64,000 bases of DNA from Dryas octopetala (GCA_963921425.1 OY992837.1:20600630-20664629); one strand, 5' to 3'; counted from the first letter of the stretch, positions 40,140 to 51,668 are shown. Numbers and translations are program-made. The notes: a model not told the origin generated them from the letters alone.

Positions 40140-40490
40140 TCGTGTACCCTATACCCTATACTTTAAACCATATACCATATACTATATACCCTATACCATA
40201 TATACTACTATAATATTTTTTTTTGGCCAAATACTACTATAAATTTAATGTATAGTGTATAGAGTAATTAATATAATTTAGGGTTAGGGATAGTTTATAG
40301 TTTAGGGGTATATGGTTTAGGCCTTTAGGGTTATAATTTAGGGTTTAAGGTTTATTGTTTAGGCTTTAGGGTTTATGGTGGTTTAGGGGATATAGGGTTT
40401 AAGCCTTTAGGGTTTAGGGTATAGGGTATAGGGTATAGGGTATAGGGTTTATGGTTTATGGTTTAGAAGATACAGGGTTTAGGGTATTAA
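40140..40490. repeat. Degenerate telomere-like words, inverted
   Basis: 40140-40210 has CCCTATACC-type words. 40285-40490 has TTTAGGGTATAGGGTATAGGG-type words in the opposite sense. They resemble plant telomere repeats (TTTAGGG) but are mixed with TATAGGG. Probably simple-sequence expansion within the nested element. Confidence 0.6.
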
Positions 40491-40544
40491 TTTTATTATC
40501 TAATATGTGTATAAATAAAGAGATTGGAATGTTATGATCACTAG

Positions 40545-40640
40545 TTCCCATTAGTCTGATGGCTAAGGCATTGGTGGCTTTTCCTTAAGGCCTTGGGTTC
40601 GAACCCCAGGGAAGCATGTTGATGTGCCTATATTTTTAAT
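40545..40640 (+). repeat. tRNA-derived SINE-like segment inside the nested element
   Basis: An A-box-like TGGCTAAGGCATTGG (about 40559-40573) and a B box GGGTTCGAACCCC (about 40596-40608) have tRNA-like spacing. The B-box region has a perfect T-stem/loop pattern. The rest does not fold as a complete tRNA, so SINE or tRNA pseudogene is preferred. Confidence 0.45.
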
Positions 40641-41768
40641 ATTAAAATAATTAGGATATATATACATATATGTATACGGGGCGGGTTCGGGGTCGGGGGT
40701 ACCAAAACCATACCCGCCTCGCCCCCGACTCGGGTCCCCGCTTAAATCCCCGAATCCGAACCCGGCCCCGTTTATCTCCCCCATTTGTGTTTTAATCGGA
40801 TCGGGTCCCCACGGGGATCCTCCCCCGCGAAGATTTTTGCCATCCCTACTCCCTCCTCTTCCCTCCTCATCCTCCCTCCTTCCCCGAAACCCAAAACCCC
40901 CCCCCCCCATCGGAGACCCACCCCCCCTCCCCTGAAAATCCACCCTCGCCGAAACCCACCCCCCCGAAAACCCACCCCCGCCGAAACCCACCCCCCACCC
41001 GAATACCCACCCCCGCCGAAACCCACCCTCCCCCGAAAACCCACCCCCACCGAAACCCATCCCCCTCCAGCCGAAACCAGCTCACCCAAAACCCCCCCTC
41101 CAAGCCGAAACCAGCTCAACACCCCCCCAACACAGGTATTTTGTTTTTTTTTTGAATTTATGGTATTTTCTGTTTTTTTTTTTTTTTTTGTATTTTCTGT
41201 TTTTTATGGTATTTTTTGTTTTTTATGTTTTCTAATATTGTGGATTTTGTACTTGTTGTGAATTTTGCATAAATTGGTTGTGAAATTTCTGATTTTAGTG
41301 GTAATTAGTTAATGTTGTGGGTTTTTTTAATTTAGTGGTTTGGTTGTGAAATCTGAATTTAGATTGATGTTGGGCTCATATTTGACAATGATTTATTTTT
41401 TTGGTGAAGGAAGGATAGTGTTGCATTTGTTGTGAAGGATAATTACATTTTTGGTGAGGTATGTGTTTAATCTATCTTTTAGTTAAGTTTTTGTATGATT
41501 TAGTATTTAATGTTTCATATATAATTGTATTAAATTTTTGAGTGAATTAGTTTGTATGTTAAAATTAATTATAAAATTGATTAATTAATTTGTATGTTTT
41601 TATATGCTAAAATTTAATAGTTTGTTTGTATGCTTATATGTATATTGTTAGATTAATTATAGTTTAGTTTGTATGTTACATTTAGTTTAGTTGTAATTGC
41701 AAAATTTCCGATGACGTAGTCCAGCACTCCTCAAGTACTGGGTGAGGTCATGTGGCACGAAGCGCTTG

Positions 41769-41841
41769 TGCGAAGTTATCAATCGATAACTTTGTACATT
41801 TAACTAGTCGTGCGAAGTTATCAGTGGATAACTTTGTACAC
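41769..41841 (+). repeat. Direct repeat of TGCGAAGTTATC..GATAACTTTGTACA
   Basis: A segment of about 30 bp occurs twice, about 41 bp apart. Each copy holds a small palindrome (GTTATC..GATAAC). It lies in the leader or promoter zone of the CACTA transposase gene and could be a protein-binding site pair; that role is inferred. Confidence 0.55.
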
Positions 41842-41957
41842 TAAATTTAAATTCACCTTAGACCCGTTCGAGAGTCTATTGGACGCGCGCATGGGCGCTG
41901 GGCGTGACTGCGCTCCAATATGATTCTTGAATTGTCCAAATTACCCATGGACAGTTT

Positions 41958-42187
41958 GGGAGTGCACAATTATGTGTTGTGGTTAGCGGTTCATGTGATG
42001 TGATTTTGATCTGAGAAAATTTCGGCAACATCTCCTTATGTGTTCTTCGAGTGCATACTAGATATTTGTTTTAAATATCTACGTCGTGCACTTGGAGAAC
42101 TATAGGAAGATGCTGCCGAAATTTTCCCAGATCGAAACTACGTCGTGTGAGCCAACAACCACGACACATATGTGCATTCTCGAATGG
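41958..42187. repeat. Long inverted repeat (hairpin) upstream of the CACTA transposase
   Basis: Arms of about 113 bp (about 41958-42070 and 42074-42187) are complementary with few mismatches and almost no loop. Pairs include GAAAATTTCGGCAACATCTC with GATGCTGCCGAAATTTTCCC, TTCTTCGAGTGCA with TGCACTTGGAGAA, and TGCACAATTATGTGTTGTGG with CCACGACACATATGTGCA. It lies 70 bp before the first ATG of the transposase. If transcribed, it would fold into a long hairpin RNA. Confidence 0.75.
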
Positions 42188-42256
42188 GATAGGGCCCTTA
42201 CCGGAGGCATAAGGAGACGAATAATGGTGACGCATCGTTTTCTAATTGTCGTGTAA

Positions 42257-45200
42257 TATGGAAACAGGCATCATGGACCGACAGTGGATACGTAATACGA
42301 ATCGTGTTAGTGATGAATATTTGTATGGGATCGAGTCATTTATCCAAGTTGCACAGGAACATGTCAATGCTCAGAATAATATAAGGTGTCCGTGCCGGAA
42401 TTGTAACAACTCTTTATGGAAGACAGTGCGTGAAGTCAAAATTATACGACATAGTATTATCATGGTGAACCGAGAGTTTATGCTTCGACTTCCTCGGAGA
42501 CCCGAACAATTCTGCAGCCTACTGAATCTGTTGCTGATGATAATGACCAAGTGATGGGCATAATAAACGATGCTTATCCATATGCATCGCTAGATCACGA
42601 CGTCAGTCAGGATGATACAGAGAGCGATAATATGGATCAAGATGATGGGTTGCCCGAAGTTCAAAGAGAAGAGTTTGATAAGTACGAGAGATAGTTGAAA
42701 CAAGCTCAGCGGGAATTGTACTCTGGTTGTGAAGAGTTCTCAGTGCTAACTGCTGTTGTGGAGTTAATGCATTGGAAAGTACTTAATCAACATTCGAATC
42801 GAAGTTATGATCAGTTGATGGGGATTTTGAAACAAATGCTTCCAAAGAACAATCATATACCTGAAACCCATTATCTTGCGAATAAGGTGTTGAAAGATCT
42901 CGGTTTGGGATATGAAAAGATTCATGCATGCAAGAATGATTGTGTATTGTTTTACAAAGAACACCAAGGGAAGGATAAATGCCCTGTGTGCAATGAACCA
43001 AGATATAAGAACAAGTCTGTAGAGAGAAATAAACAGATTCCCCAAAAGGTGTTGCGTTATTTCCCACTTAAGCCAAGGTTGCAACGATTGTACATGTCGA
43101 CACATACTGCAAGTGACATGAGGTGGTACAAAGATAAGCGGGTTGAGGATGATGTGATGAGACATCCTGCAGACGGAAGCGCATGGAAAGAATTTGACAA
43201 GATATATCCGGATTTTGCAGCAGATCCACGAAATGTTAGATTAGGACTTGCTACTGATGGATTTAATCCATTCGAAAATATGAGCACATCTCACAGCACT
43301 TGGCCAGTGGTCGTGGTTCCTTATAATTTGCCTCCCTGGAAATGCATGAAAAAAGAATTCACAATTATGATGCTATTAATTCCAGGACCGCAATCCCCTG
43401 GTAAGGAGATCGATGTATATTTGCGGCCGTTGATTGATGAGCTGAAAGAATTGTGGCAAAATGGTGTGCCGACATATGATAAGTCCACCGAAACAATGTT
43501 TTCCTTGCGTGCGGCAGTCATGTGGACAATAAATGATTTCCCAGCTTATGGGAATTTATCAGGCTGGAGCACCAAGGGTTATATGGCATGTCCTACTTGT
43601 AATAAAGATATAACTTTCGCTTGGCACAGTGGTAAAGTATGTTATATGAGCCACCAAAGATGGTTGCCGGGGGATCATAAATGGCGTCACAGTAAGGAGG
43701 CCTTTGACGGAAAAAATGAGATGGGCGTGAAACCTAAAGAATTATCTGGTGATGACATCTTGAGGCAGTTGAATAACTTAGAATTTGGCCGGATTGGTAA
43801 ACATCCCTCTAACAAAGAACGAAATATGCCAAGGTCACCTGCACATCTAAACTTGACAAACAAGTCGATATTCTTCGAGTTGGAGTATTGGTTCAAGTTG
43901 AAAATCAGGCACAATCTCGATGTAATGTATATTGAGAAGAACGTGTGCGAAAGTTTGGTGGGGACAATTTTGGGCATTGAGGGAAAATCAAAGGACACAA
44001 TTTTAAGGCTCGACAAGATTTGCAAGAAATGGGCATCATGAAACATTTGTGGTTAACGAAGAAAGGTGATAAAATGATAAAGAAACATCTATTTTATACC
44101 ATGAAGCCTGTGGATAAGAAAGAATTCTTAAAGTTTCTTGCATCGGTCAAATTTTCAGATGGATACGCGGCCAATATCTCTCGAAATGTGAAAATCAACT
44201 CTGAAAAAATTTTGGGCTTGAAAAGTCATGATTGTCATGTTTTATTGCAACGTCTGCTTCCGGTGGGTATTCGAAAGTTTTTGCCCGAAGATGTGGTTGA
44301 ACCGATTGTTGGGTTGTCGAGGTTCTTTCAGCATATCTGCGCTAAGACGTTGCGCGTGTCGGACATGTCAAAATTGAAAGATGAGATTGTGTACATCCTA
44401 TGCAAATTTGAACAAATATTTCCACCGGCCTTTTTTGATATGATGATTCATTTAATGATACATTTACCGCAAGAGGCAATTCTTGCTGGGCCGGTCAGTT
44501 ATCAGTGGATGTACCCAATAGAAAGGTAACAATTCCTAAACTATTTCATTACTATTCTCCAAGTTCAGCTCTATGTTACTCATAAAAGTTTTCTCACTAT
44601 GTAATTACATTTGCAGAATGTTGGGTAATTACAAAAGGTACGTCCGAAACCGGGCACGCCCCGAAGGCTCCATAGCAGAGGCATACATTGCAAATGAATC
44701 CATCACGTACTGTGCAATGTATCTCAGCAGTGTTGAGACATCATTCAATCGCCCCCAACGCAACGACGACGGTGGTGAAAAAAAATGAGACACTTTCTGT
44801 CTTTTCTCAAATTACACGACCATTTGGCGAAGCCCCTAAATCAGCTGTTGAATTCTCGAAACACGATATGGAGGTGGCTCATTGGTTCATACTCAACAAT
44901 TGCGAAGAAGTTGACTCTTTACGCATTGAGCATGAGGAACTAATGAAGCGCGACTATCCAAGATGGGACATGGAACGTGTACAGAAAAAGCATCGGGAAT
45001 TGTTTCCTAAATGGTTTAAGGAACATGTAAGTGATTACTGACAATAATGATCAGTTCGTTCATGTGTTTGTAAATTTTTTGTAATATATTAATTCCATTG
45101 TCTTTTACCAGATGGAAAAGCTGACTGATGATAATTCGCCGTTATACAAGGAGTTAATGAGTTTGGCGAGTGGTATTCAATGGGTTGAAACGTTTTCCGA

Positions 45201-45884
45201 ATGTAATGTGAATGAAGTCAAGTTTTTAACTGTAGAACGAGATGCCATCTTGAGCACTCAAAATAGCGGGGTTTGTGTAGAGAACTTAAAGACTGGCACG
45301 GTTGATTTCTACGGCAAGCTGACGAGTGTACATCAAGTCTTGCGCATCGCTTTCAAGTTATGTTATTTAAGTGTCATTGGTTTAATACAGACCCGAATAG
45401 GAACAACAGTATTAAACTCGATTACGACTTAATATCTGTGAATACAAACACTCGATGGTATGAGAATGATCCATTTATTCTTGCCACAATGGCAAAACCA
45501 GTATGTTATCTGGATGACCCTAAGGCGGGTGTGGGTTGGAAAGTAGCTCAGATGATTCAGAATCGAAATATATGGGATATTCCGGAAAAAGAAAATCAGG
45601 ATGACGTGGCCTATCAAGAGGATTCATCTTCGACCATACCCAATCCATACAACAATGATGTTATCATACAACAAGTCGAGATACATGATGTTCCTCCAAT
45701 TGAGATCGATGTCTTATCAATTGATCTTGGGCCACTTCTCCGAATTGATGTTAATGATTTCATCGATGATGATGATGATGAAGATGATGAAGATGAAGAT
45801 GAAGATGAATATGAAGATGATGATGTTGATGGTATCGATGATGATGATGATGAAATGAGTATTTCTAGTGGTGATTCAGATTAG
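42257..45884 (+). pseudogene. CACTA TNP2-type transposase, disrupted
   Basis: The order of conserved blocks is that of plant En/Spm transposases. First is an N-terminal transposase-associated domain (WIRNTNRVSDEYLYGI; IRCPCRNCNNSLW). Next comes the TNP2/Transposase_21 core (HACKNDCVLFYKEH, CPVCNEPRYK, YNLPPWKCMKKEF, PGKEIDVYLRPLIDEL, GYMACPTCNKDI, HNLDVMYIEKNVCE). DUF4218 follows (LGLKSHDCHVLLQRLLPVGI, MIHLMIHLPQEA), then DUF4216 (LDYDLISVNTNTRWYENDPF) and an Asp/Glu-rich tail. Introns at 44526-44616 and about 45027-45111 are visible. Damage: a frameshift near 42450, TAG at 42692-42694, a frameshift near 43998 (two extra T), an extra A in an A-run near 44780 and a frameshift near 45345. The encoded enzyme would cut and paste the element, but this copy should not yield a full-length protein. 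Confidence 0.85.
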
Positions 45885-45993
45885 TAATTGATAATGGTGA
45901 TTCATATTAGTAATTGATAATGGTGATTCAGATTAGTAAGTTATTACTTTAGTTTTCTTTTTTACTAACATAAATATTTATTGAATTGTGCAG

Positions 45994-47760
45994 ATGAGTT
46001 TGATCTCGAACAGGGGTGGATCTCGGAGGTCCAGTTCAGCATCCATGTCCGCCCCTGCAGCCCAGCCCGCCCCTGCAGTACAGCCCGACCTCATAGCCCA
46101 GGGCGAATCGACCCCGGCGATACCCCCAGATCTCTCATCTAGTACTGGGTCTGCGATTCAGTCGGCACGGAGGGCCCGACGTGGTCACCGTTATAGTGCA
46201 TATGATAATGTTGCATCATCCACTCGTACTGCCTCATCATCAGAGAGTAAGAAAAATGTTTTCACATCACTTGTGTTTATGTTTAATTTTATTTAGATGT
46301 TATAAGATTACTGTGAAATTAATATGTTATATTTGCTTTTCTAGGTACCAAAACCACGAGGGGGAAAAGTAGAGGGTTGAAGGCATCGCGAATCACTCGC
46401 ACGACGAACGAGAGGATTCGAATCGTTCTTGAGCAAGATCACCTACGACCGAACAAGGAGGTCCATAGTACTTTCGCTTCCTTTGTCGGATCGATTATCC
46501 GTGGTGAATGCCCCATGCTTTTCCCCAGTTGGGAAAAGGTTGATGACACCATCAAGAGGAGCATTATGGGCTCCATTTCTGTGAGTATATTTCGATTAAT
46601 ATAAAATGATTAATTTGATCATTTCTAACAATTTGATAATTGCATTTTTTTCAGGTAAACTATGACATTCGGATGGAGGATCCGGATGTAGTTAGGTATA
46701 TGGAGAAGTTATTGAGAAAAGTTTACACACAATGGAAGCACGAGCTGCACAGAGAATATAACATGTTTGGATCGGCAGCTGAGGCATTGGCCAGCCCTTC
46801 TCCGGAGATGGCAGCTCGGCTTGATCAGTGGCAGTGGTTGTGCACTCATTTTCAGAGTCCGGAATTTTTGGTATGTTATATCATTTTAGGACTTCAAAAT
46901 TATTTTTTCTTATGTTATTCCTTTATTGTGTATGCACTAATATGTGCATTTACAATTTGCTTAATATTTAACAGAGGAAGTCGAATGCCAATCTTCAGAA
47001 CCGGAAAGCGCCCGCAAGGATTGATCATCATGGTGGTTCCATGCCCTTCTCATACCGGGTGGAGTCGTATCGTCAGGTGCGCTATTATTTAATTTAATAT
47101 ATATATTCCTTAGTATTGTTTGAGTTTTTGTCAACATTACATTCTTTTTCAGGCTGGTTCGCAATTTCCGGAGGTCGACAACTACAGGGATGTTTATGCC
47201 CGACCCGGCAACGACAAGGGCAAGGTGAAGCACGTTAGTTTTTTATATTTTAGTTTTATTTCACAAATTTAAATATTTGTATTTGATTTCCTAATTCCTG
47301 ACTTGTGTATAATATTTTGAAAGCTGAGATGCTCGCCAAGAAGACGAGTTATTTGGAGGAGGTGGCTAGCTAGTACCCTCCGGACACTCCGTTGGAGTCG
47401 ATCTCAGTCCCCGATCGCGATGCCGGTCTTCGTATTATGACGGAGACACTGGGTGTTAGGCGTGGTAGGGAGATACGCGGAATGGGAGCGGGTCGGGTTC
47501 GTGATCTCAGCGCCGGGTCTTCATCTCAGCCATCTGCAGAATTAGTCAACCTGACCACTGAAGTGCAGCTGTTGAAGGGTCAACTAGAAGAATCGAGAGC
47601 GGCATATGCGGAGCAGACGAGTAAGGTGCAGCAGATGCAGCAAATGTTTGGCCAGTTGGCCAGGATTGTACCTGGGTTTGTGCTGCCGCCCAACATTGAC
47701 CAGTGCATGCCAGACTCCTCCACCGGTGTCGATGATGCTACTGACTTAGGGGGCCATTAG
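45994..47760 (+). pseudogene. CACTA second gene, Transposase_24-like (TNPA-type role)
   Basis: A multi-exon gene downstream of the TNP2-type gene on the same strand. Exon 1 starts MSLISNRGGSRRSS. Later exons carry RTTNERIRIVLEQDHLRPN, FVGSIIRGECPMLFPSWEKV, WKHELHREYNMFG, QWQWLCTHFQSPEF and a C-terminal coiled coil (AELVNLTTEVQLLKGQLEES) ending GVDDATDLGGH. This is the pattern of plant Transposase_24 (Ptta/En-Spm) proteins, thought to bind subterminal repeats as TNPA does. Introns can be placed at about 46248-46345, 46579-46654, 46870-46975, 47077-47153 and one near 47225. A TAG after EEVAS (about 47371) interrupts the frame before the coiled coil unless it lies outside the true exon. The gene is probably inactive. 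Confidence 0.65.
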
Positions 47761-47927
47761 TTATTTGTATGTATGTATTAATTCAATTGTTTATACTTTG
47801 TATGGATATTTTGGATATATAAATTTATTAATTTTGTTTTATATAGTTTTTGAATAAAGATTTTTTTAAAAATATTAAATTCATATATATAATTTAAATA
47901 AAAAAATTTTTTTTAAATCAAATATAT

Positions 47928-48575
47928 TTGTTCGTCGCCCAAAGAAGGTTTAGGCGACGAATTACCTTATTCCTCGCCCGAAATATGGTTGGGCGACGGA
48001 CAAATTTAGTCGCCCAAAGATGGTTTGGGCGACGAACACCCTTATTCCTCGCCCAAAGCATGTTTGGGCGACGAAATTATTCGTCGCTTAAACCTTCTTT
48101 GGGCGAGGAATAAGGATATTCGTCGCCCAAACCATCTTTGGGCGACGAACTTATCTTTGGACGACGAATAAGTTCGTCGCCCAAACCACGTTCGAGCGAG
48201 GAAATTAGTTATTCCTCTCCCAATCTTGTTTAGGTGACGGATAATTTCGTCGCCCAAACATGCTTTGGGCGAGGAATAAGGGTGTTCGTTGCCCAAACCA
48301 GCTTTAGGTGACAAAATTTGTTCGTCGCCTAAACATGCTTTGGGAGACGAATTTTATGTATTAGGAGACGAAAAAAATCCGTTGTCCCAGGTGTCTTTGG
48401 GCGACGAAATTACGAGTTCGTCGCCCAAACTCTGGGGCGTCACCTTTTGGGCGTCCAAACGTTCGACGAACCAATTTCGTCGCCCAAATGTTTGGGCGAC
48501 GAACCAATTTCGTCGCCCAAATGTTTGGGCGACGAAACTCTGCTTTGGGCGACGAATTTCGTTCCTCTCCCAAAC
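47928..48575. repeat. CACTA 3' subterminal array
   Basis: About 30 GGGCGACGAA/TTCGTCGCCC motifs in both orientations fill the last 650 bp before the right terminus, mirroring the 5' array. It includes a tandem pair of about 33 bp around 48470-48530. Frames over it are artefacts. Confidence 0.9.
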
Positions 48576-48595
48576 CCTTTTTTCTTGTAGTGTAA

Positions 48596-49340
48596 GGAAA
48601 TACTACATCATATGAGAAATAATGAGTTTGATCTTTTGGTTGATCAAGTACCATCTTTTTGTGCCAAAAACTATATTGAGGTTCCTAACATGGATGAGAC
48701 ATATGTAGCTCGAAAGAGGTCACGGCGCAATGCTCCAATAAAAACATATCATCATCATTATCATATGGTGCTCTTTATTTATGTCATTGATGAACAACTT
48801 GTGGAATTGGAGAATCATTTCAATGAGGTAAATAGTGGGTTACTTATTTGTTTGGCATGTTTGAGTATGGATAATTCTTTTGTAGCTTTTGACATACAAA
48901 AGCTACTTCGCCTTGCTCAATTGTATCCTCAAGATTTTTTGGATCGATATCTATTGGTACTTGAAGATCAACTTAGGATTTATATTCATCATATGCGTTC
49001 AAGTAGTGATTTTTCAAAATTGAAAGGGATTGGTGATCTTGCGAAAAAATTGGTGGAGAAAGAGTTGGATCAAACATATACTTATGTGTATTTGCTTATT
49101 GCATGAGCTTTGGTTTTATTGTTTGCAACTGCTTCAGTGGAGAGGGTATTTTCCGCCATGAATATTATTAAGGGTCCACTCCACAACAAAATGGGAGATC
49201 AATGGTTGAGCGATAGCTTGATTGTTTACATTGAGAAAGATGTTTTTGATTGTATTGATAATGAAGCTATAATGATGCATTTTCAGAATATGAAAACTCG
49301 TCGTGGACAATTGCAGCTTGTATGTTTTTATCATGAATTA
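48596..49340 (+). pseudogene. hAT transposase, C-terminal piece
   Basis: Continues directly from 36299 once the CACTA element and one TAA are removed. It reads DLLVDQVPSFCAKNYIEVPN, HYHMVLFIYVIDEQLVELEN and FDIQKLLRLAQLYPQDF. It then carries the hAT C-terminal dimerisation region: ATASVERVFSAMNIIKGPL, WLSDSLIVYIEKDVFDCI and FQNMKTRRGQL. A TGA at about 49106 interrupts the frame shortly before ATASVERVF. Confidence 0.85.
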
Positions 49341-49449
49341 TAAATGAAACTACAATCATTTAATTTTTTAGTATTATTTTCGTAAAAAAAAATTTATGGT
49401 ATAGTGTACACTATGACCCCCTGAGAACAAATTCTTAAATCCGTCACTG

Positions 49450-49871
49450 CGAACATGAAGGAATAACAATCATCTCAATGAACCGAGTGAAGAAACAAAT
49501 CAATTTGCATTCAAGAGATGGACTCTAAAACTTTGTGGAAACAACGTTCGATCCACAATTTTAAAGAAGATTTCTGAATTCGAAACAAAGAACTCGGGTT
49601 TAACTCTCAACAAATCTTTGAAAACCGGAAGGTAATCATCAAAAGATTTCAAGAACGAATTTTTTGTTTTAAACACATTTCAATAAAATATTTATTGAAA
49701 ATAAAAACTATTTCAAAATAAAAACTATTTGAAAATACTTCACCAAATTTTCAAGAGGAAACCTTTGAGAAAACAATATTTCAAAAGAAAATAAAAGATT
49801 TCCCAAATCTGAAGATAAACGTTTAAAAACAAAGTAGTTATGAAAACCATTTAAAAATATTGCTCTCATAC
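49450..49871. other. Spacer between the hAT element and the next LTR
   Basis: AT-rich sequence with several AAAATATTTCAAAA-type words. The first eight bases are the right target duplication of the hAT element. No gene seen. Confidence 0.5.
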
Positions 49872-50724
49872 TGTAACGCCCCGAACCTCGGGCCCATAAA
49901 AATACTGAACATCAAACTTTTAAACATGTTTTCTCTTTCTTTTGAGCCATGCACAACAACATAAGTAAATACAATTTTATCAAAACATTTAAACAAAACC
50001 ATTGTGTAAAAACAATTAAATAAATCTCTTTGAGTCCCACTGCCTCGTCTTCTCCTCACTGCTTCCTCAGCCTGCTTAACCTGCAAAACACAAACCCTAC
50101 ACCACATCCATGGTGTACCGAGTTATTCAAACAAACGACCCGGTAAGCTCACTAGAGCTCGTATGAGTGAAAAGACTTAATTAACTAACCTCAATAATTT
50201 TCTCAATTTTCATACTCAATAAATAATCCATAATAACATCCATATTTACTCAATCGTATAATAAATTCATTCACCAATGATTCAAGCATCAAGACAATCC
50301 TAATTCCTCATATTCACATCTAATTCCACCAATAATAATAATTCAATTCGGCAATTCAAATGCCTAAACGTCAACTATTAACCTCAACATCAATCATTCA
50401 CATCCTAATTAACAACCTCAATGCATAATCACCATCATTTTCATCCTTAAGATTCAAGCCTAGACTTACCAAGTACTAGCCAAACCAAATCCTAGCAATT
50501 AAATGCATACACGCAAGCAAAGAAACAAAACAATCTATCTAATTTCACTCATGTCGCTCTTTGAAATCCTCCAGCTTTAAAACTATTTTCAAAATATCTT
50601 CTTTCAAATCCATTTTTAAATCTCCTCAACCGTAAATCAAACTATGAAAAACAAATAATACTTCACAACTGAAACCTCACGCTACACCTGGGGAACTGCC
50701 AGTCATACGCTGAGGTAATTAAGC

Positions 50725-50965
50725 TCACCACATCCCGTGCATAGGCACGAGCAGACAGATAAGCTCGCCACTTCCCGTGTAGAGCGAATCAATGCATGGG
50801 CAAGCAGAAATGCTCGCCACTTCCCGTGCAGAGCGAATCAATGCACGAGCAGGCATGATGGTCGCCACTTCCCGTGCAGAGCGAATCTATACACGAGCAG
50901 ACAGGTAACTAGGCTCGCCACTTTCCGTACAGAGCGAATCGATGCACGGGCAGGTAGGTATTCTC
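50725..50965 (+). repeat. Minisatellite, unit about 50-57 bp, four to five copies
   Basis: Repeated words GCTCGCCACTTCCCGTG, AGAGCGAATCAATGCA and CGAGCAGGCA/GACAGGTA recur with small changes. The frame across it (residues like CRANQCTSR) is a repeat artefact. Confidence 0.85.
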
Positions 50966-51668
50966 GCACAACATTCTCGAAACTAACTCATAACTTTCAT
51001 TGTTTAATAATATATTAATGCCCCTTGTATTTCTTTTCAAATTCACCTCTACATATGCATCACCATCAACACTTGCTGTGAGAAAATTTATTCTTAAAAC
51101 ATTTATAAAACAAGGTCCACTCACTATTTACTCCGAACTATGCCGAATCATTTCTGAAATTGATTCCTACTCATGACCCCTCACTTGTTTGTCACTCAAA
51201 TCATACCAACACTTCATCCATAAGTAACTTGATTATTCTGTAAAATAATTGCTTAATCATCATTCATTAATCCTCGATAATAAGCATTTCTTCTCTAATT
51301 CAGCAATTATTCTCAGGGCAACTATATAATTCCCAATTAATTCTTTAGCCTCAAATCCTCATCAATTCCTTCTCATGATCCAAATCCTACACTTAGCCTT
51401 CCTAACATATAACAACAAACACATAAAACAGACAATTCACTAACGGTACTCTACATAGTGCAACCGCATAAAATGACTGAAGTGCCCTTCACGGCGCCAT
51501 TGCTCGGATATCAAATCCGGCAGCATAACAGCATCGGGGATAAGATTTCCCGAGCCCGTGCACCACAAGATTCGGGTGACTGGCTAGAGGCCAAAAATCA
51601 ACAATTCAAGTCATTGGCACGGCCAAACGTGGCAGGACCCTGTTGTGGTCTGTGGTGGTCAACCTGGG

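Larger units (their letters stand above)
38876..40848. mobile_element. Non-autonomous hAT-like element nested in the CACTA element
   Basis: Ends TAGGGATGGCAA and TTGCCATCCCTA form 12-bp inverted repeats, flanked by a perfect 8-bp target duplication CTCCCTCC (38868-38875, 40849-40856). The subterminal parts are rich in GGGGCGGGTTCGGGG and its complement, the classic pattern of this widespread plant family. The interior holds a GA-rich patch, inverted CCCTATA/TAGGGTATAGGG runs and a SINE-like segment. No transposase is encoded. Gly- and Pro-rich frames over the GC-rich ends are artefacts. Confidence 0.85.
36300..48592 (+). mobile_element. CACTA (En/Spm) transposon, 12.3 kb
   Basis: Perfect 14-bp terminal inverted repeats (CACTACAAGAAAAA and TTTTTCTTGTAGTG) are flanked by the 3-bp target duplication TAA (36297-36299, 48593-48595). 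The parts in order are: subterminal GGGCGACGAA arrays, a higher-order satellite-like block, a nested hAT-like element, a long inverted repeat, a TNP2-type transposase gene, a second transposase-associated gene (Transposase_24 type) and a closing subterminal array. It interrupts the C-terminal part of the hAT transposase. The ends are intact, but the transposase gene has several frameshifts, so this copy is probably immobile unless helped in trans. Confidence 0.92.
21182..49449 (+). mobile_element. hAT-superfamily element (TTF/ZMYM type), 28 kb through nested insertions
   Basis: The left end reads CAGGGACGAACGC. The right end, read on the other strand, is CAGTGACGGATTTAAG. Both are followed by GGGGGGTCGGGCGACC or GGGGGTCATAG, the usual subterminal pattern of this plant hAT group. 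Flanking 8-mers are CGAACAGG (21174-21181) and CGAACATG (49450-49457), a 7-of-8 target duplication. The transposase lies in three pieces in the right order and strand (22025-22209, 34827-36299, 48596-49340), split by a 12.6-kb insertion and by a CACTA element. Removing these leaves an element of about 3.4 kb, a normal size. The transposase carries stops and frameshifts, so the element cannot move by itself. Confidence 0.75.

Noticed and set aside
40545..40640. Possible tRNA gene (perfect T-stem/loop with GGTTCGAACCC)
   Set aside because: No consistent acceptor or anticodon stem could be paired; better explained as a tRNA-derived SINE.
40563..41261. Gly-rich (minus) and Pro-rich (plus) frames resembling cell-wall proteins
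   Set aside because: They come from CCCCGAAACCCACCCCC-type simple sequence at the end of the nested hAT-like element and the adjoining CACTA leader; no signal peptide or conserved unit.
47928..48654. Reading frames across the right CACTA end
   Set aside because: Same subterminal array as at the left end; artefact of the repeat.
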